From Aurantimicrobium minutum (lineage in GTDB: Bacteria > Actinomycetota > Actinomycetes > Actinomycetales > Microbacteriaceae), in NCBI RefSeq assembly GCF_002355535.1, contig NZ_AP017457.1:248001-312000 (forward strand): a stretch of 64,000 bases of DNA. The letters are read 5' to 3'. Shown piece by piece: positions 17,583-26,234 of the stretch. Numbering within the stretch: the stretch's first letter is position 1; each line of letters begins with the position of its first letter. The notes below the pieces were generated by a model. That model made no database searches, had not been told where the DNA came from, and saw only the letters and a list, made by a program, of their open reading frames with translations. Both the position numbers and the translations under genes were made by a program.

Positions 17583-18965
17583 ATGACAAAGCCTGAACAC
17601 ACACTGCGCTTTCTCGGGGGAACTGAGACGGTTACGGGAAGTAAGTACCTGATTGAAACCGGTGGCAAACGCATTCTGGTTGATTGTGGCCTGTTTCAGG
17701 GATACAAGTCTTTACGCGAACGCAACCGCGAGCCCTTCCCAGTGCCGCCTGACACTATTGATGCGGTCTTGCTCACCCATGCACACTTGGACCATTCAGG
17801 ATATGTTCCCGCGCTCGTGCGTGATGGTTTCCGCGGCAACATCATCGCCACGACAGGAACTGCAGAGCTGTGTTCCATTTTGCTTCCAGACAGTGCCCAC
17901 CTCTTGGAGGAAGAGGCTAACCATGCTGCGCGGAAGGGGTTTTCCAAGCACAACCCACCCAAGCCCCTCTATACGGTGCAAGATGTGGAACAAGCCCTGT
18001 CGCAGTTCCGGACTGCAGAGTTTGATGAAGTGCTCGAGGTTGTCCCAGGTGTGAAGGCCACTTTCCTTCCCGCCGGCCATATCTTGGGTGCATCCCAATT
18101 GCACATCGAGGTTGCTGGAACCAGCCTGCACTTCACGGGAGATATGGGACGGCAGCATGACCCGCTGATGAAACCTCCTCGAGCTTTTGAGGGTGCAGAC
18201 ATTCTCATTACTGAATCCACGTACGGCAATCGCAGTCACCCCAATATCGATCCCGAGAAAGAACTTGGCCCTGCACTCAAGCCCACGCTTGATCGTGGCG
18301 GTGTCGTTGTCATTCCCGCCTTTGCCGTGGGAAGAACTCAGGGACTGATGCTTCATATCTGGCGTTTGATGGATCGTGGCGAGATTCCTAGCGTACCTAT
18401 CTATGTCAACAGCCCCATGGCGGCGAGTGCAACACGGATGTATCACAAGCATCAAGATGAGCACACGATTCCTGCTGACGAATTTGAAGCCGTCTATGAC
18501 GTCGCCCATATGGTCGGCACCGTTGAAGAATCGAAGAAGCTCAATGAACGTCACGGCCCCATGATCATCATTGCTGCCTCCGGCATGATGACCGGTGGTC
18601 GAGTGCTTCATCACCTGGTTGCTTTTGGGGATGATCCCAACAACCTCATACTTATCTCTGGCTATCAGGCAGGGGGAACCCGAGGGGCTCTCTTAGCTGG
18701 AGGAGCAACCTCACTAAGAATTCACGGTCGAGATGTGCCTATTCGCGCGCAGGTGATTCAGCTTGAGAGCATGTCAGGCCACGCAGACGCGGATGAGCTT
18801 GTGCAATGGATGCACACTGCCCCACGCGCACCCAAAATGACCTATGTCACCCACGGTGAAATGGATGCGGCTGACCGCATGCGTTTTCGGATTGCGTCCG
18901 AGTTGAAATGGAATGTTCGGGCACCCGAACATGGCGAAACCATCGACCTTTCGAACCCGCAATAA
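17583..18965 (+). CDS. Metallo-beta-lactamase / beta-CASP RNA-processing nuclease
   Basis: A 460-residue protein with the MBL fold and beta-CASP/RMMBL domains of CPSF73/Ysh1-like ribonucleases. The two-zinc motif is THAHLDHSG (residues 65-73); the other ligands fall in GHILGAS, GDMGRQHDP and the C-terminal MSGHADADEL. The ASGMMTGGRVLHHL and SGYQAGGTRG segments are characteristic of this group. Predicted to process RNA in the cytoplasm. Start at 17583 (MTKPEHT) is supported by a TAGTGT -10 (17570-17575) 7 nt upstream; the longer frame from 17472 would run over the tRNA. Confidence 0.92.
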   Translation: MTKPEHTLRFLGGTETVTGSKYLIETGGKRILVDCGLFQGYKSLRERNREPFPVPPDTIDAVLLTHAHLDHSGYVPALVRDGFRGNIIATTGTAELCSILLPDSAHLLEEEANHAARKGFSKHNPPKPLYTVQDVEQALSQFRTAEFDEVLEVVPGVKATFLPAGHILGASQLHIEVAGTSLHFTGDMGRQHDPLMKPPRAFEGADILITESTYGNRSHPNIDPEKELGPALKPTLDRGGVVVIPAFAVGRTQGLMLHIWRLMDRGEIPSVPIYVNSPMAASATRMYHKHQDEHTIPADEFEAVYDVAHMVGTVEESKKLNERHGPMIIIAASGMMTGGRVLHHLVAFGDDPNNLILISGYQAGGTRGALLAGGATSLRIHGRDVPIRAQVIQLESMSGHADADELVQWMHTAPRAPKMTYVTHGEMDAADRMRFRIASELKWNVRAPEHGETIDLSNPQ

Positions 18966-18991
18966 AGGTGAAGACAAAGTAGCCTAGAGCT

Positions 18992-19345
18992 ATGGATTCC
19001 GGCACTCTGTACCTCGTCGTTGCGCTCTCGCTAGTGGCGGATGTGATTCTTTATGTTGTGGTTGCTCGAGCCGCATCGGGCAAAGTAGGGCCCAACGCGT
19101 GGGCGGGTATCCGAACAAAAGCTACCCGTAAGAATGAAAAAACATGGTTGGCTGCTCACGTGGTGGCGTACCCCATCATGCGGGATACCGCTTTGGCCAA
19201 TGCAACCTTGATGATTGTTGCCCTTTTCTTGCCCACGCAATTTCAGACGTATCTCGTCCAGGTTGCACTGGGAGCATTGCTGGTGGGTGTGATTTTTGCC
19301 GGTGTTCAAGGCCAGAAAGCCGCGAAAGCTGCCGACAATGACTAA
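18992..19345 (+). CDS. SdpI-family membrane protein
   Basis: A 117-residue protein with three hydrophobic helices and the central GIRTKATRKNEKTW segment, the hallmark of the SdpI/YhfL group; Bacillus SdpI gives immunity to the SdpC toxin, but most homologues are uncharacterised. A TAGCCT -10 box (18980-18985) lies 6 nt before the ATG, so the mRNA is probably leaderless. The stop overlaps the next gene's start region by 8 bp, so the formimidoylglutamase gene is co-transcribed. Confidence 0.88.
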   Translation: MDSGTLYLVVALSLVADVILYVVVARAASGKVGPNAWAGIRTKATRKNEKTWLAAHVVAYPIMRDTALANATLMIVALFLPTQFQTYLVQVALGALLVGVIFAGVQGQKAAKAADND

Positions 19346-20294
19346 ACCTTCCGGCTTGTCACACGATGCCCTCTGGCCCCGAGCTGGCGGATGGCCAGCG
19401 CCTTCTGAATTGCCCGCGGGAACTCGGATTGATGTTTCCTTAGTCGGTGTTCCCGCTTCACAAACTTCATTGAGCGCAACTAATGCTCACGAAACTCCAG
19501 ATGCGATTCGTTCTGCACTGTTTCGTTACTCTCCTGCACTCATGCAGGATCGCCGCCTGCCTGAGAAGGGTGTGCGCAATAATCCAGACATTGTGAATCT
19601 GGATGAGCTCACCGTGGCAGATTTTGGCAATGTTTCCGAGCCTGATTCTCCGGCAGGTGAAGCACGAACTATTGCAGTGATGGCGGATGCCGCCAAAGCC
19701 TCAGAGCTGGTCATTGCTCTCGGTGGCGATAACTCTGTCACAGTAGCTGCTGCGCTGGGGGCATGGGGGAGCGACCTCTCGACTGCAGGTTTGATTACTT
19801 TAGATGCCCACTATGACCTGCGTGATGGGGTGAGCAATGGCTCACCCGTGCGCAGGCTGATTGAGGCAGGCCTGAATCCTCAACGCATTGTGCAAATCGG
19901 CATTCAAGACTTTGCAAACTCAGTTGCCTATGCTCGCAGGGCTCACGAGTTAGGTATCACGGTGATTCACCGTGATGAACTTGCCCGACGACCTCTCGCT
20001 GAGATTATGAGCGAGGCACTCGCTATTGCCGGTGCTGCAGGCGGCCCTGTCCATGTTGATCTGGATGTGGACGTGTGCGATAGATCTGTTGCCCCGGCAT
20101 GCCCAGCTAGTGTTCCCGGCGGTATCAGTGCCTACGAACTGCGGCAAGTTGCCCGCATTGCTGCGGCTCACCCTCAGGTTCGCTCGCTCGATCTGACCGA
20201 GATTGATGCCACCACGGATACGCCAGACGGCAGAACTGTTCGCCTCGCGGCACTGTGTGTACTGGAAGCACTCGCAGGCGTTAGCCAGCGATAA
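19338..20294 (+). CDS. hutG: Arginase-family hydrolase, probable formimidoylglutamase (HutG)
   Basis: A 318-residue ureohydrolase. The Mn-binding motifs are [12 protein letters not shown] and [11 protein letters not shown]; the first motif reads GGDNS where arginase and agmatinase have GGDHS. The position beside hutI, hutU and hutH indicates formimidoylglutamate hydrolysis to glutamate and formamide, the last step of histidine degradation; agmatinase is the alternative. Start ATG 19338 overlaps the SdpI-like gene. It faces hutI and overlaps it tail-to-tail by 14 bp, so it is transcribed separately from the other hut genes. Confidence 0.82.
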   Translation: MTKPSGLSHDALWPRAGGWPAPSELPAGTRIDVSLVGVPASQTSLSATNAHETPDAIRSALFRYSPALMQDRRLPEKGVRNNPDIVNLDELTVADFGNVSEPDSPAGEARTIAVMADAAKASELVIALGGDNSVTVAAALGAWGSDLSTAGLITLDAHYDLRDGVSNGSPVRRLIEAGLNPQRIVQIGIQDFANSVAYARRAHELGITVIHRDELARRPLAEIMSEALAIAGAAGGPVHVDLDVDVCDRSVAPACPASVPGGISAYELRQVARIAAAHPQVRSLDLTEIDATTDTPDGRTVRLAALCVLEALAGVSQR

Positions 20295-21486
20295 GTTCAC
20301 CGTCTTTCCAGACCCGGCCAATCAAGGGGACACCGGGACGATAGGCAAGGTGAATGTAGCTGGGTGCATTGATCTCGGCTATGTCTGCGCGCATTCCTAC
20401 CGAGAGCCTGCCTACATCATTGCGGCGCAGAGCCTGTGCTCCTCCAGCAGTGGAGGCCCACAGGGCTTCTGCTGGGCTCATGCCCATTTCCCGCACCGCA
20501 ACGGCAATACAAAACGGCATGGAGGAGGTGAAACTAGAACCTGGGTTACAGTCCGTGGACAGGGCAACGGTCACCCCTGCATCGATGAGGGCACGGCCCG
20601 AAGGGTAAGGCTGTTTGGTTGAAAACTCCACACCAGGAAGTAAAGTGGCAACTGTGCTGGAACCTGCCAGGGCTGCGATATCTTCCTCGGTGAGATAGGT
20701 GCAGTGATCTACAGAGGCAGCACCAAGCTCAACTGCCAAGGCAACACCTTCACCGGGGCCAAGTTGTGACGCGTGGACACGAGGTTGGAGCCCGGCATCT
20801 ATTCCGGCAGTCAAGATACGCCTGGTTTCTTCCACCGTGAAAGCGCCTTTTTCGCAGAAGACATCAATCCACTTGGAATGTGGCGCACACGCAGAAAGCA
20901 TGTCCCCGGTGATGAGCTCAACATACTCATCACGGGAGTCGGCAAACTCTGCAGGAACAACATGTGCACCTAAGAAGGTCACTTCCTCAGTGACTTCACT
21001 GGCCAGGCGCACCAATCGTTCTTCAGTTGCAACGTCTAGTCCATATCCGGACTTGATTTCGATAGTCGTGGTGCCCTGAGAGTGCATTTCTTTGACCAAG
21101 GCGGCAACGTGCTCGCGCAAACTTTCTTCGGAAGCAGCACGTGTTGCCGCAACGGTTGAACGTATGCCGCCTGCGGCATATGGTGTTCCTTCCATGCGTG
21201 CAGCAAACTCTGCAGAGCGATCCCCGGCAAAAACGAGGTGAGAGTGAGAATCGACAAACCCTGGAATGAGCGTGTTTCCATGCACATTGACCACAGCGTC
21301 AATGTCGAAACCGCCACCGGTTTCTGCATCCGCTGCCTTGCCGACCCAGGCCACAACACCGTTGTCAACGATCATTGCGGCGTCAGGGATCTCCCCGGTG
21401 GGGGAGTCCGTTCCGCCGGCACGTGCCGCTTCTTTCGGATTGTTCGTCACGAGCAAACCGATGTTGGTAAAAAGCGTACGAGACAT
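20281..21486 (-). CDS. hutI: Imidazolonepropionase
   Basis: A 401-residue amidohydrolase converting 4-imidazolone-5-propionate to N-formimidoyl-L-glutamate. Metal-site motifs: [29 protein letters not shown] and STDCNPGSS. Third gene of the hutH-hutU-hutI run on the minus strand, 21 bp after hutU. A TAAGCT box (21494-21499, minus strand) 7 nt before the ATG could give an additional leaderless internal start. Confidence 0.95.
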   Translation of the reverse strand: MSRTLFTNIGLLVTNNPKEAARAGGTDSPTGEIPDAAMIVDNGVVAWVGKAADAETGGGFDIDAVVNVHGNTLIPGFVDSHSHLVFAGDRSAEFAARMEGTPYAAGGIRSTVAATRAASEESLREHVAALVKEMHSQGTTTIEIKSGYGLDVATEERLVRLASEVTEEVTFLGAHVVPAEFADSRDEYVELITGDMLSACAPHSKWIDVFCEKGAFTVEETRRILTAGIDAGLQPRVHASQLGPGEGVALAVELGAASVDHCTYLTEEDIAALAGSSTVATLLPGVEFSTKQPYPSGRALIDAGVTVALSTDCNPGSSFTSSMPFCIAVAVREMGMSPAEALWASTAGGAQALRRNDVGRLSVGMRADIAEINAPSYIHLAYRPGVPLIGRVWKDGELIAG

Positions 21487-21507
21487 GATGGTGAGCTTAC
21501 TTACCTG

Positions 21508-23166
21508 TTAGTTTTCCCACATTGGAACACGCAGACCGCGCTCACGAGCGACCTCTTCGGCACGCTCGTAACCAGCATCGACGTGACGCATCACACCAGT
21601 ACCGGGGTCATTGGTGAGAACGCGTTCGAGTTTCTGGGCCGCCAGTTCGGTTCCATCGGCAACAGTGACCTGACCACAGTGGATGGAGCGGCCAATACCA
21701 ACACCACCACCATGGTGTAAAGAAACCCAGGTAGCGCCGGAGGCTGTGTTGAGCAGGGCGTTAAGCAAAGGCCAGTCAGCGATGGCGTCCGAACCATCTT
21801 TCATGGCCTCGGTTTCGCGGTAGGGGGAAGCAACCGAACCTGAGTCGAGGTGGTCACGACCAATCACGATCGGTGCCGAGAGCTCACCAGAGGCGACCAT
21901 TTCGTTGAACTTCAGGCCTGCCAGGTGGCGTTCCTTGTAACCCAGCCAGCAGATGCGGGCAGGTAGCCCCTCGAAGTGAACCTTTTCGCCTGCCTTGGTG
22001 ATCCATCGCTTGAGGTGCTCATTCTCGGGGAAGAGTTCCATGATGGCTTTGTCGGTCTTGGCAATGTCTTCGGGGTCGCCGGAGAGAGCAGCCCAGCGGA
22101 ACGGTCCGTTACCCTCGCAGAAAAGTGGGCGAATATAGGCGGGCACGAAGCCGGGGAAGTCAAAAGCGCGGTCATAACCACCGAGCTTGGCTTCGGCACG
22201 AATGGAGTTTCCGTAGTCGAAGACGATGGCACCAGCATCCTGGAACTCAACCATGGCCTTGACCTGCTTCGCCATTGCTGCACGAGAGTGCTCAGTGAAC
22301 CACGCAGCATCCTGTTCTGCTTTCTTGTGCCATTCCTCTACAGAGACACCTTCAGGAAGGTACGAGAGGGGGTCGTGTGCACTAGTTTGGTCCGTCACGA
22401 TGTCGATTGGAACTTTGCGTTCTAGCAACTCAGTGAAGACATCAGCTGCATTGCCAACAATTCCCACAGACAAGGGAGTCTTGGATTCCTTAGCTGCCAA
22501 CACACGAGCAATCGCGTCGTCGAGGTCGTGGGTCATCTCATCGAGGTAACCGTGTTCGACACGACGCTGGAGACGTGTTGCGTCCACGTCTACGATGAGC
22601 ACAACGCCATCGTTCATGGTGACGGCCAGGGGCTGTGCGCCACCCATGCCACCGCAGCCACCAGTCAGGGTGAGAGTTCCAGCGAGAGTTCCACCGAAGT
22701 GTTGGCGTGCAACAGCGCCGAAGGTTTCGTAGGTTCCTTGCAGAATTCCTTGGGTTCCGATGTAGATCCAGGAACCTGCGGTCATCTGGCCGTACATGGT
22801 GAGGCCTTCGGCCTCGAGGCGGCGAAATTCTGGCCAGTTTGCCCAGTCACCCACGAGGTTGGAGTTGGCAATGAGCACACGAGGAGCCCACTCGTTGGTG
22901 CGGAATACACCCACAGGCTTACCGGACTGAACCAAGAGGGTTTCATCAGAGTCGAGTGTCTCGAGCGTGCGCACGATGGCGTCATAGGCTTCCCAGGTAC
23001 GGGCAGCTTTACCGGTACCTCCATACACAACAAGCTTTTCAGGGTGTTCAGCAACCTCAGGGTCAAGGTTGTTCATGAGCATGCGCATGGGCGCTTCGGT
23101 CTGCCAGCTCTTGGCGGTGAGTGTGTTTCCGCGTGCGGCACGAACGGTGCGTGGTCCTGAGGTCAT
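21508..23166 (-). CDS. hutU: Urocanate hydratase
   Basis: A 552-residue NAD-dependent urocanase (second step of histidine degradation, urocanate to imidazolonepropionate). Characteristic sequence includes the NAD-binding [17 protein letters not shown] region and the C-terminal [17 protein letters not shown] with [28 protein letters not shown] Shine-Dalgarno upstream of the ATG. It lies between hutH (29-bp gap) and hutI. Confidence 0.97.
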   Translation of the reverse strand: MTSGPRTVRAARGNTLTAKSWQTEAPMRMLMNNLDPEVAEHPEKLVVYGGTGKAARTWEAYDAIVRTLETLDSDETLLVQSGKPVGVFRTNEWAPRVLIANSNLVGDWANWPEFRRLEAEGLTMYGQMTAGSWIYIGTQGILQGTYETFGAVARQHFGGTLAGTLTLTGGCGGMGGAQPLAVTMNDGVVLIVDVDATRLQRRVEHGYLDEMTHDLDDAIARVLAAKESKTPLSVGIVGNAADVFTELLERKVPIDIVTDQTSAHDPLSYLPEGVSVEEWHKKAEQDAAWFTEHSRAAMAKQVKAMVEFQDAGAIVFDYGNSIRAEAKLGGYDRAFDFPGFVPAYIRPLFCEGNGPFRWAALSGDPEDIAKTDKAIMELFPENEHLKRWITKAGEKVHFEGLPARICWLGYKERHLAGLKFNEMVASGELSAPIVIGRDHLDSGSVASPYRETEAMKDGSDAIADWPLLNALLNTASGATWVSLHHGGGVGIGRSIHCGQVTVADGTELAAQKLERVLTNDPGTGVMRHVDAGYERAEEVARERGLRVPMWEN

Positions 23167-23195
23167 GAGGGTCTCCTTGGGCTTATTGATGGTGC

Positions 23196-24740
23196 TTAGA
23201 TCAGTGGGGTAGTTGCGGCAGCCTGAGCTACGGCGGTGACACGGCCAGAAAGGGTGAGCTCGGCAGCAGTTTCAATCTCGGGGGAGAGGAAACGGTCTGC
23301 GCCGGGGCCAGCAACACCGTTCTTACGCAGTTCTGTGATGACAGCGCCGGTAACGGGACTGGGTTGCAACGGAGCACGCAGGTCAATACCTCGTGAGGCT
23401 GTCATGAGTTCAATGGCAATGACGCGTGATAGTGCATCAACTGCTTTACGAAGTTTGCGTCCGGCATGCCACCCCATTGAGACGTGGTCTTCTTGCATGG
23501 CGCTTGAAGGGATGGAGTCTGCCGAGGCGGGAACTGCCAACCTCTTCATTTCTGAAACCAAACCAGCAGCTGTGTATTGAGCAATCATCAGACCTGAGTC
23601 CACACCCACTTCGTGAGCGAGGAAGGGAGGCAATCCTTGATTGCGTGAGCGATCGAGGAAGCGGTCGGTGCGGCGCTCACTCATTGATGCAACATCAGCG
23701 GCGACGATGGCGAGGAAGTCCAATACATAGGCAACCGGTGCCCCGTGGAAGTTTCCATTGCTTTCCACCCGGCCATCAACTGTCAGCACGGGGTTGTCTA
23801 CTGCTGAGGCGAGTTCTCTATTGGCTACGAGTTCTGCGTGAGCGATAGTGTCCCGAGCTCCACCGTGAACCTGGGGCGAACAACGTAGTGAATAGGCATC
23901 CTGCACTCGACCATCTTCAGGCCCTGCATGCGAGTGCACGATGGGTGAGTCAGCCAAGATGTTGCGCAGGTTGGTCGCAGATTGTCCCTGGCCTACCTGG
24001 GGGCGCAGGGCGTGCAAATCGGCAGCAAAGACCTTGTCGGTTCCCATCAATCCTTCGATGCTCATCGCTGCAGAAATATCAACAGCGGTCATCAGCATCT
24101 TGAGATCTGTAATGGCCAGTGCCAGCATGCCGAGCATGCCATCCGTGCCATTGATGAGGGCCAAGCCTTCTTTTTCTTCCAGCTTGAGGGGAGTGATTCC
24201 TGCCTCTGAGAGCGCTTGGGATGCAGGCATCAGAATGCCCTCAGCGTTGCGCACGTCACCTTCGCCCATCGTTGCTAAAGCACAGTGGGACAGTGGAGCA
24301 AGATCACCCGAACAGCCGAGGGAACCGTATTCGCGAACCACGGGTGTAATTCCGGCGTTTATGAGGGCTGCATACGTTTGAGCAACGATAGGGCGCACAC
24401 CGGTGCGGCCGGTCATTAGGGTCGACAAGCGCAAAAGCATCAGTGCGCGAATAACTTCACGTTCAACTTCCGCCCCAGAGCCTGCTGCATGAGAGCGCAC
24501 GAGTGAAGCCTGGAGTTGTGCTCGGCGGTCGGACTCAATAAAGGTAGTTGCCAGGGCACCAAAACCGGTGGAGATGCCATAGTGCGGGTTGGGGTCTGAA
24601 GCCAATGCATCGATGACGGCGCGAGATTGTGCAACCCCCTCGAGTGCCTTTTCATCGAGCACAATGTGTGCGTCGTAACGCGCAACAGCAACGACGTCGT
24701 CAATGGAAATGGCACCAGTACCTACAGTTACAGAACTCAT
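23196..24740 (-). CDS. hutH: Histidine ammonia-lyase
   Basis: A 514-residue enzyme deaminating L-histidine to urocanate. The autocatalytic MIO cofactor motif appears as [14 protein letters not shown], with Cys-Ser-Gly in place of the textbook Ala-Ser-Gly; I recall this variant in actinobacterial HAL enzymes. Other conserved segments: YGISTGFG near residue 60, [14 protein letters not shown] and QEDHVSMG. First gene of the hut operon, divergent from the IclR regulator with an 86-bp shared control region. No clear ribosome site; a weak TGAAAT box lies 6 nt before the ATG. Confidence 0.97.
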   Translation of the reverse strand: MSSVTVGTGAISIDDVVAVARYDAHIVLDEKALEGVAQSRAVIDALASDPNPHYGISTGFGALATTFIESDRRAQLQASLVRSHAAGSGAEVEREVIRALMLLRLSTLMTGRTGVRPIVAQTYAALINAGITPVVREYGSLGCSGDLAPLSHCALATMGEGDVRNAEGILMPASQALSEAGITPLKLEEKEGLALINGTDGMLGMLALAITDLKMLMTAVDISAAMSIEGLMGTDKVFAADLHALRPQVGQGQSATNLRNILADSPIVHSHAGPEDGRVQDAYSLRCSPQVHGGARDTIAHAELVANRELASAVDNPVLTVDGRVESNGNFHGAPVAYVLDFLAIVAADVASMSERRTDRFLDRSRNQGLPPFLAHEVGVDSGLMIAQYTAAGLVSEMKRLAVPASADSIPSSAMQEDHVSMGWHAGRKLRKAVDALSRVIAIELMTASRGIDLRAPLQPSPVTGAVITELRKNGVAGPGADRFLSPEIETAAELTLSGRVTAVAQAAATTPLI

Positions 24741-24790
24741 GTACTGATTTCACACTGAAAAGATTGCGATAAATACGGCTAAAACACCCC

Positions 24791-24820
24791 TTGTGTCTGA
24801 TATCACAGACAAGGCATACT
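24791..24820 (+). promoter_or_regulatory. Divergent hut control region: iclR promoter with overlapping palindrome
   Basis: A -35 TTGTGT (24791-24796), 18-bp spacer and -10 CATACT (24815-24820) stand 6 nt before the regulator's GTG, predicting a leaderless mRNA. Between them lies the inverted repeat TGTCTG-n6-CAGACA around a central GATATC (about 24794-24811), a good candidate operator for the IclR protein, which would then repress itself and control hutH. Confidence 0.55.
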
Positions 24821-24826
24821 GGGGTC

Positions 24827-25612
24827 GTGAGTAAAGTTCCCGCAGCCGATTCGACACTGCGTATTTTGGAGTTCCTTGCCCACCAGCGAGGACCCGTTCC
24901 CGCACAAACTATAGCGACGGCTTTATCTTTACCGCGGTCATCGGTGTATCAAATCTTGACCGTGCTCACCGAGCGTGGCTTTGCACTCCACATCCCAGAA
25001 GAGCGCCGTTATGGTTTAGGGCCAGCAGCTTTTGAGCTCTCCTCCTCTTACTCAAGGCAGCAACCTTTGACCCGACTGGGTGCACCACTGCTGGCCAAAC
25101 TGGTCGACCACATTGGAGAGTCTGCACACCTGGCTGTTCTGCACGGAACCGATGTTCTCTATGTCGTCGAAGAGCGAGCTGCCAGACGCCCTTCACTCAT
25201 CACAGACGTGGGAGTGAGACTACCTGCACACCTCACGGCCTCTGGCCGTGCTTTGCTTTCGGCTTTACCACCAGCACAATTACGAGCACTTTATTCAGAT
25301 CCAGTTGTTTTTACCCAACGAGAAGAACTGGGATTGGCAGGACCGCAAAGCTATCGAGAACTCAAAGCTCTGGTGACCCAGGTGGCCCAACAGGGCTATT
25401 CCACTGAACGCAGCGAAATCACCGATGGTCTTGCCTCCATTGGTGTGGTGGTCAAAGACCACCTCGGCTGGCCTGCAGCAGCTATTGCGGTGACCTACCC
25501 CGTTCCTGTTTCCGCAACCGAAGAAGATCTCCAGATGCGAGTTGAACAACTCCTTCCCGAAATCAAGACAACAGCTCAGGAACTGAGCCGCCGTATTCAC
25601 GGAGCGAGTTAA
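24827..25612 (+). CDS. IclR-family transcriptional regulator, probable hut regulator
   Basis: A 261-residue regulator: N-terminal winged helix-turn-helix (about 5-65; STLRILEFLA, IATALSLPRSSVYQIL) and C-terminal IclR effector domain (about 80-255; LHGTDVLYVVEE, HLTASGRALLS, ITDGLASIGVVV). It is divergent from hutHUI and sits next to the palindromic site, so control of histidine use in response to histidine or urocanate is likely. Start GTG 24827 is set by the -10 box 6 nt upstream; the longer frame to 24791 would include the promoter. Confidence 0.9.
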   Translation: MSKVPAADSTLRILEFLAHQRGPVPAQTIATALSLPRSSVYQILTVLTERGFALHIPEERRYGLGPAAFELSSSYSRQQPLTRLGAPLLAKLVDHIGESAHLAVLHGTDVLYVVEERAARRPSLITDVGVRLPAHLTASGRALLSALPPAQLRALYSDPVVFTQREELGLAGPQSYRELKALVTQVAQQGYSTERSEITDGLASIGVVVKDHLGWPAAAIAVTYPVPVSATEEDLQMRVEQLLPEIKTTAQELSRRIHGAS

Positions 25613-25621
25613 GCTACACAC

Positions 25622-25954
25622 ATGGTTGTTGCGTATCTTTTGCTAGCCGTGGCCATCGTCAGTGAAGTTATCGGGACTATTTCACTGAAAATGAGTGACG
25701 GCTTTACCAAGCTTGTGCCCACCATTTTCGTGATTGTGGGATACCTGGGCGCATTTACTGCGCTGGGTTTAGGGCTCTCAAAAGGTCTCAGCATGGGTGT
25801 GGCATACGGTATCTGGGCAGGATGTGGCACTGCTCTTGTTGCCATCATGGGAATCTTCCTCTTCAGGGAAACCATCAACGTCTGGGGTTTCATTGGACTT
25901 GCACTCATCATCGTCGGAGTGGTCATGTTGGAAATGGGAAGCTCGCACAGCTAA
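25622..25954 (+). CDS. Small multidrug resistance (SMR) family transporter
   Basis: A 110-residue, four-helix drug/metabolite exporter of the EmrE/QacE type. The functional Glu sits in TM1 (VAIVSEVIGTISLK) and the GVAYGIWAGCGTA motif in TM3 is typical. Such pumps exchange protons for cationic compounds or guanidinium; the substrate is unknown. A TAAGCT -10 (25610-25615) lies 6 nt before the ATG and overlaps the stop codon of the upstream regulator, so the gene is probably transcribed leaderless from its own promoter. Confidence 0.92.
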   Translation: MVVAYLLLAVAIVSEVIGTISLKMSDGFTKLVPTIFVIVGYLGAFTALGLGLSKGLSMGVAYGIWAGCGTALVAIMGIFLFRETINVWGFIGLALIIVGVVMLEMGSSHS

Positions 25955-25991
25955 TTACGCTCTGGGCGACATGCCCCGCTCCCACATTGAC

Positions 25992-26020
25992 CTGACAGCA
26001 AAACAGGCGCACACTTAATA
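25992..26020 (+). promoter_or_regulatory. Promoter of the Cys-rich small gene
   Basis: -35 CTGACA (25992-25997), 17-bp spacer, -10 TTAATA (26015-26020). One of the best-spaced sigma70-type promoters in the window; it predicts a leader of about 55 nt. Confidence 0.6.
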
Positions 26021-26027
26021 CAGACCT

Positions 26028-26059
26028 CGACCGGTCAGGCTCGAAAGCCCCGACGGTCG
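26028..26059 (+). promoter_or_regulatory. Structured 5' leader of the Cys-rich small gene
   Basis: Two stacked helices: outer CGACCG/CGGTCG (26028-26033 with 26054-26059) and inner GGCT/AGCC closed by a CGAA tetraloop (26038-26049). It lies between the predicted promoter and the ribosome site. A regulatory or stabilising role is inferred; no known riboswitch class is recognised. Confidence 0.4.
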
Positions 26060-26080
26060 CCCTTCAACAAAGGAGACCAT

Positions 26081-26179
26081 ATGGCAACCGCGAACATCAA
26101 GCTTGAGACCCCTTCCGCAACCGTAGGTGGCGGCGAAGAGGGCGGCTGCTGCGGCGGCGCGTGCTGCGGCGGCAAGTAA
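26081..26179 (+). CDS. 32-residue Cys/Gly-rich small protein
   Basis: A short gene encoding 32 residues: a plain N-terminus (MATANIKLETPSATV) followed by a Gly/Glu linker and a C-terminus with two Cys pairs, GGCCGGACCGGK. Perfect AAAGGAG lies 6 nt before the ATG. The gene has its own promoter, a structured leader and a 15-bp-stem terminator, so I judge it a genuine stand-alone gene. Four Cys in two CC pairs suggest metal or thiol chemistry (metallothionein-like), or a precursor peptide that is modified; no maturase is adjacent. I do not recognise the family. Neighbours are an SMR pump and a convergent secreted nuclease-like gene. Confidence 0.75.
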   Translation: MATANIKLETPSATVGGGEEGGCCGGACCGGK

Positions 26180-26194
26180 GCATCAACACAGCGC

Positions 26195-26229
26195 AAAGAG
26201 CTCGACCTCGATTGAGGTCGAGCTCTTTT
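26195..26229 (+). terminator. Rho-independent terminator of the Cys-rich gene
   Basis: Perfect 15-bp stem (26195-26209 with 26214-26228; core GAGCTCGACCTC) with a GATT loop and TTTT on the + strand. It begins 16 nt after the stop codon and ends just before the convergent gene's stop at 26235. Confidence 0.95.
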
Positions 26230-26234
26230 CTTGT

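Noticed and set aside
17796-18614. 272-codon open frame antisense to the beta-CASP nuclease gene
   Set aside because: Shadow of a highly conserved gene; low-complexity composition, no ribosome site, no family-like motif.
22528-23160. 210-codon frame antisense to hutU
   Set aside because: Antisense shadow of a conserved enzyme; no start signals.
26081-26229. Cysteine-codon attenuator controlling a downstream operon
   Set aside because: Poly-Cys leader peptides are known in mycobacteria, but here the next gene after the terminator is on the opposite strand, so there is nothing immediate to attenuate; the frame also has a full ribosome site and its own terminator.
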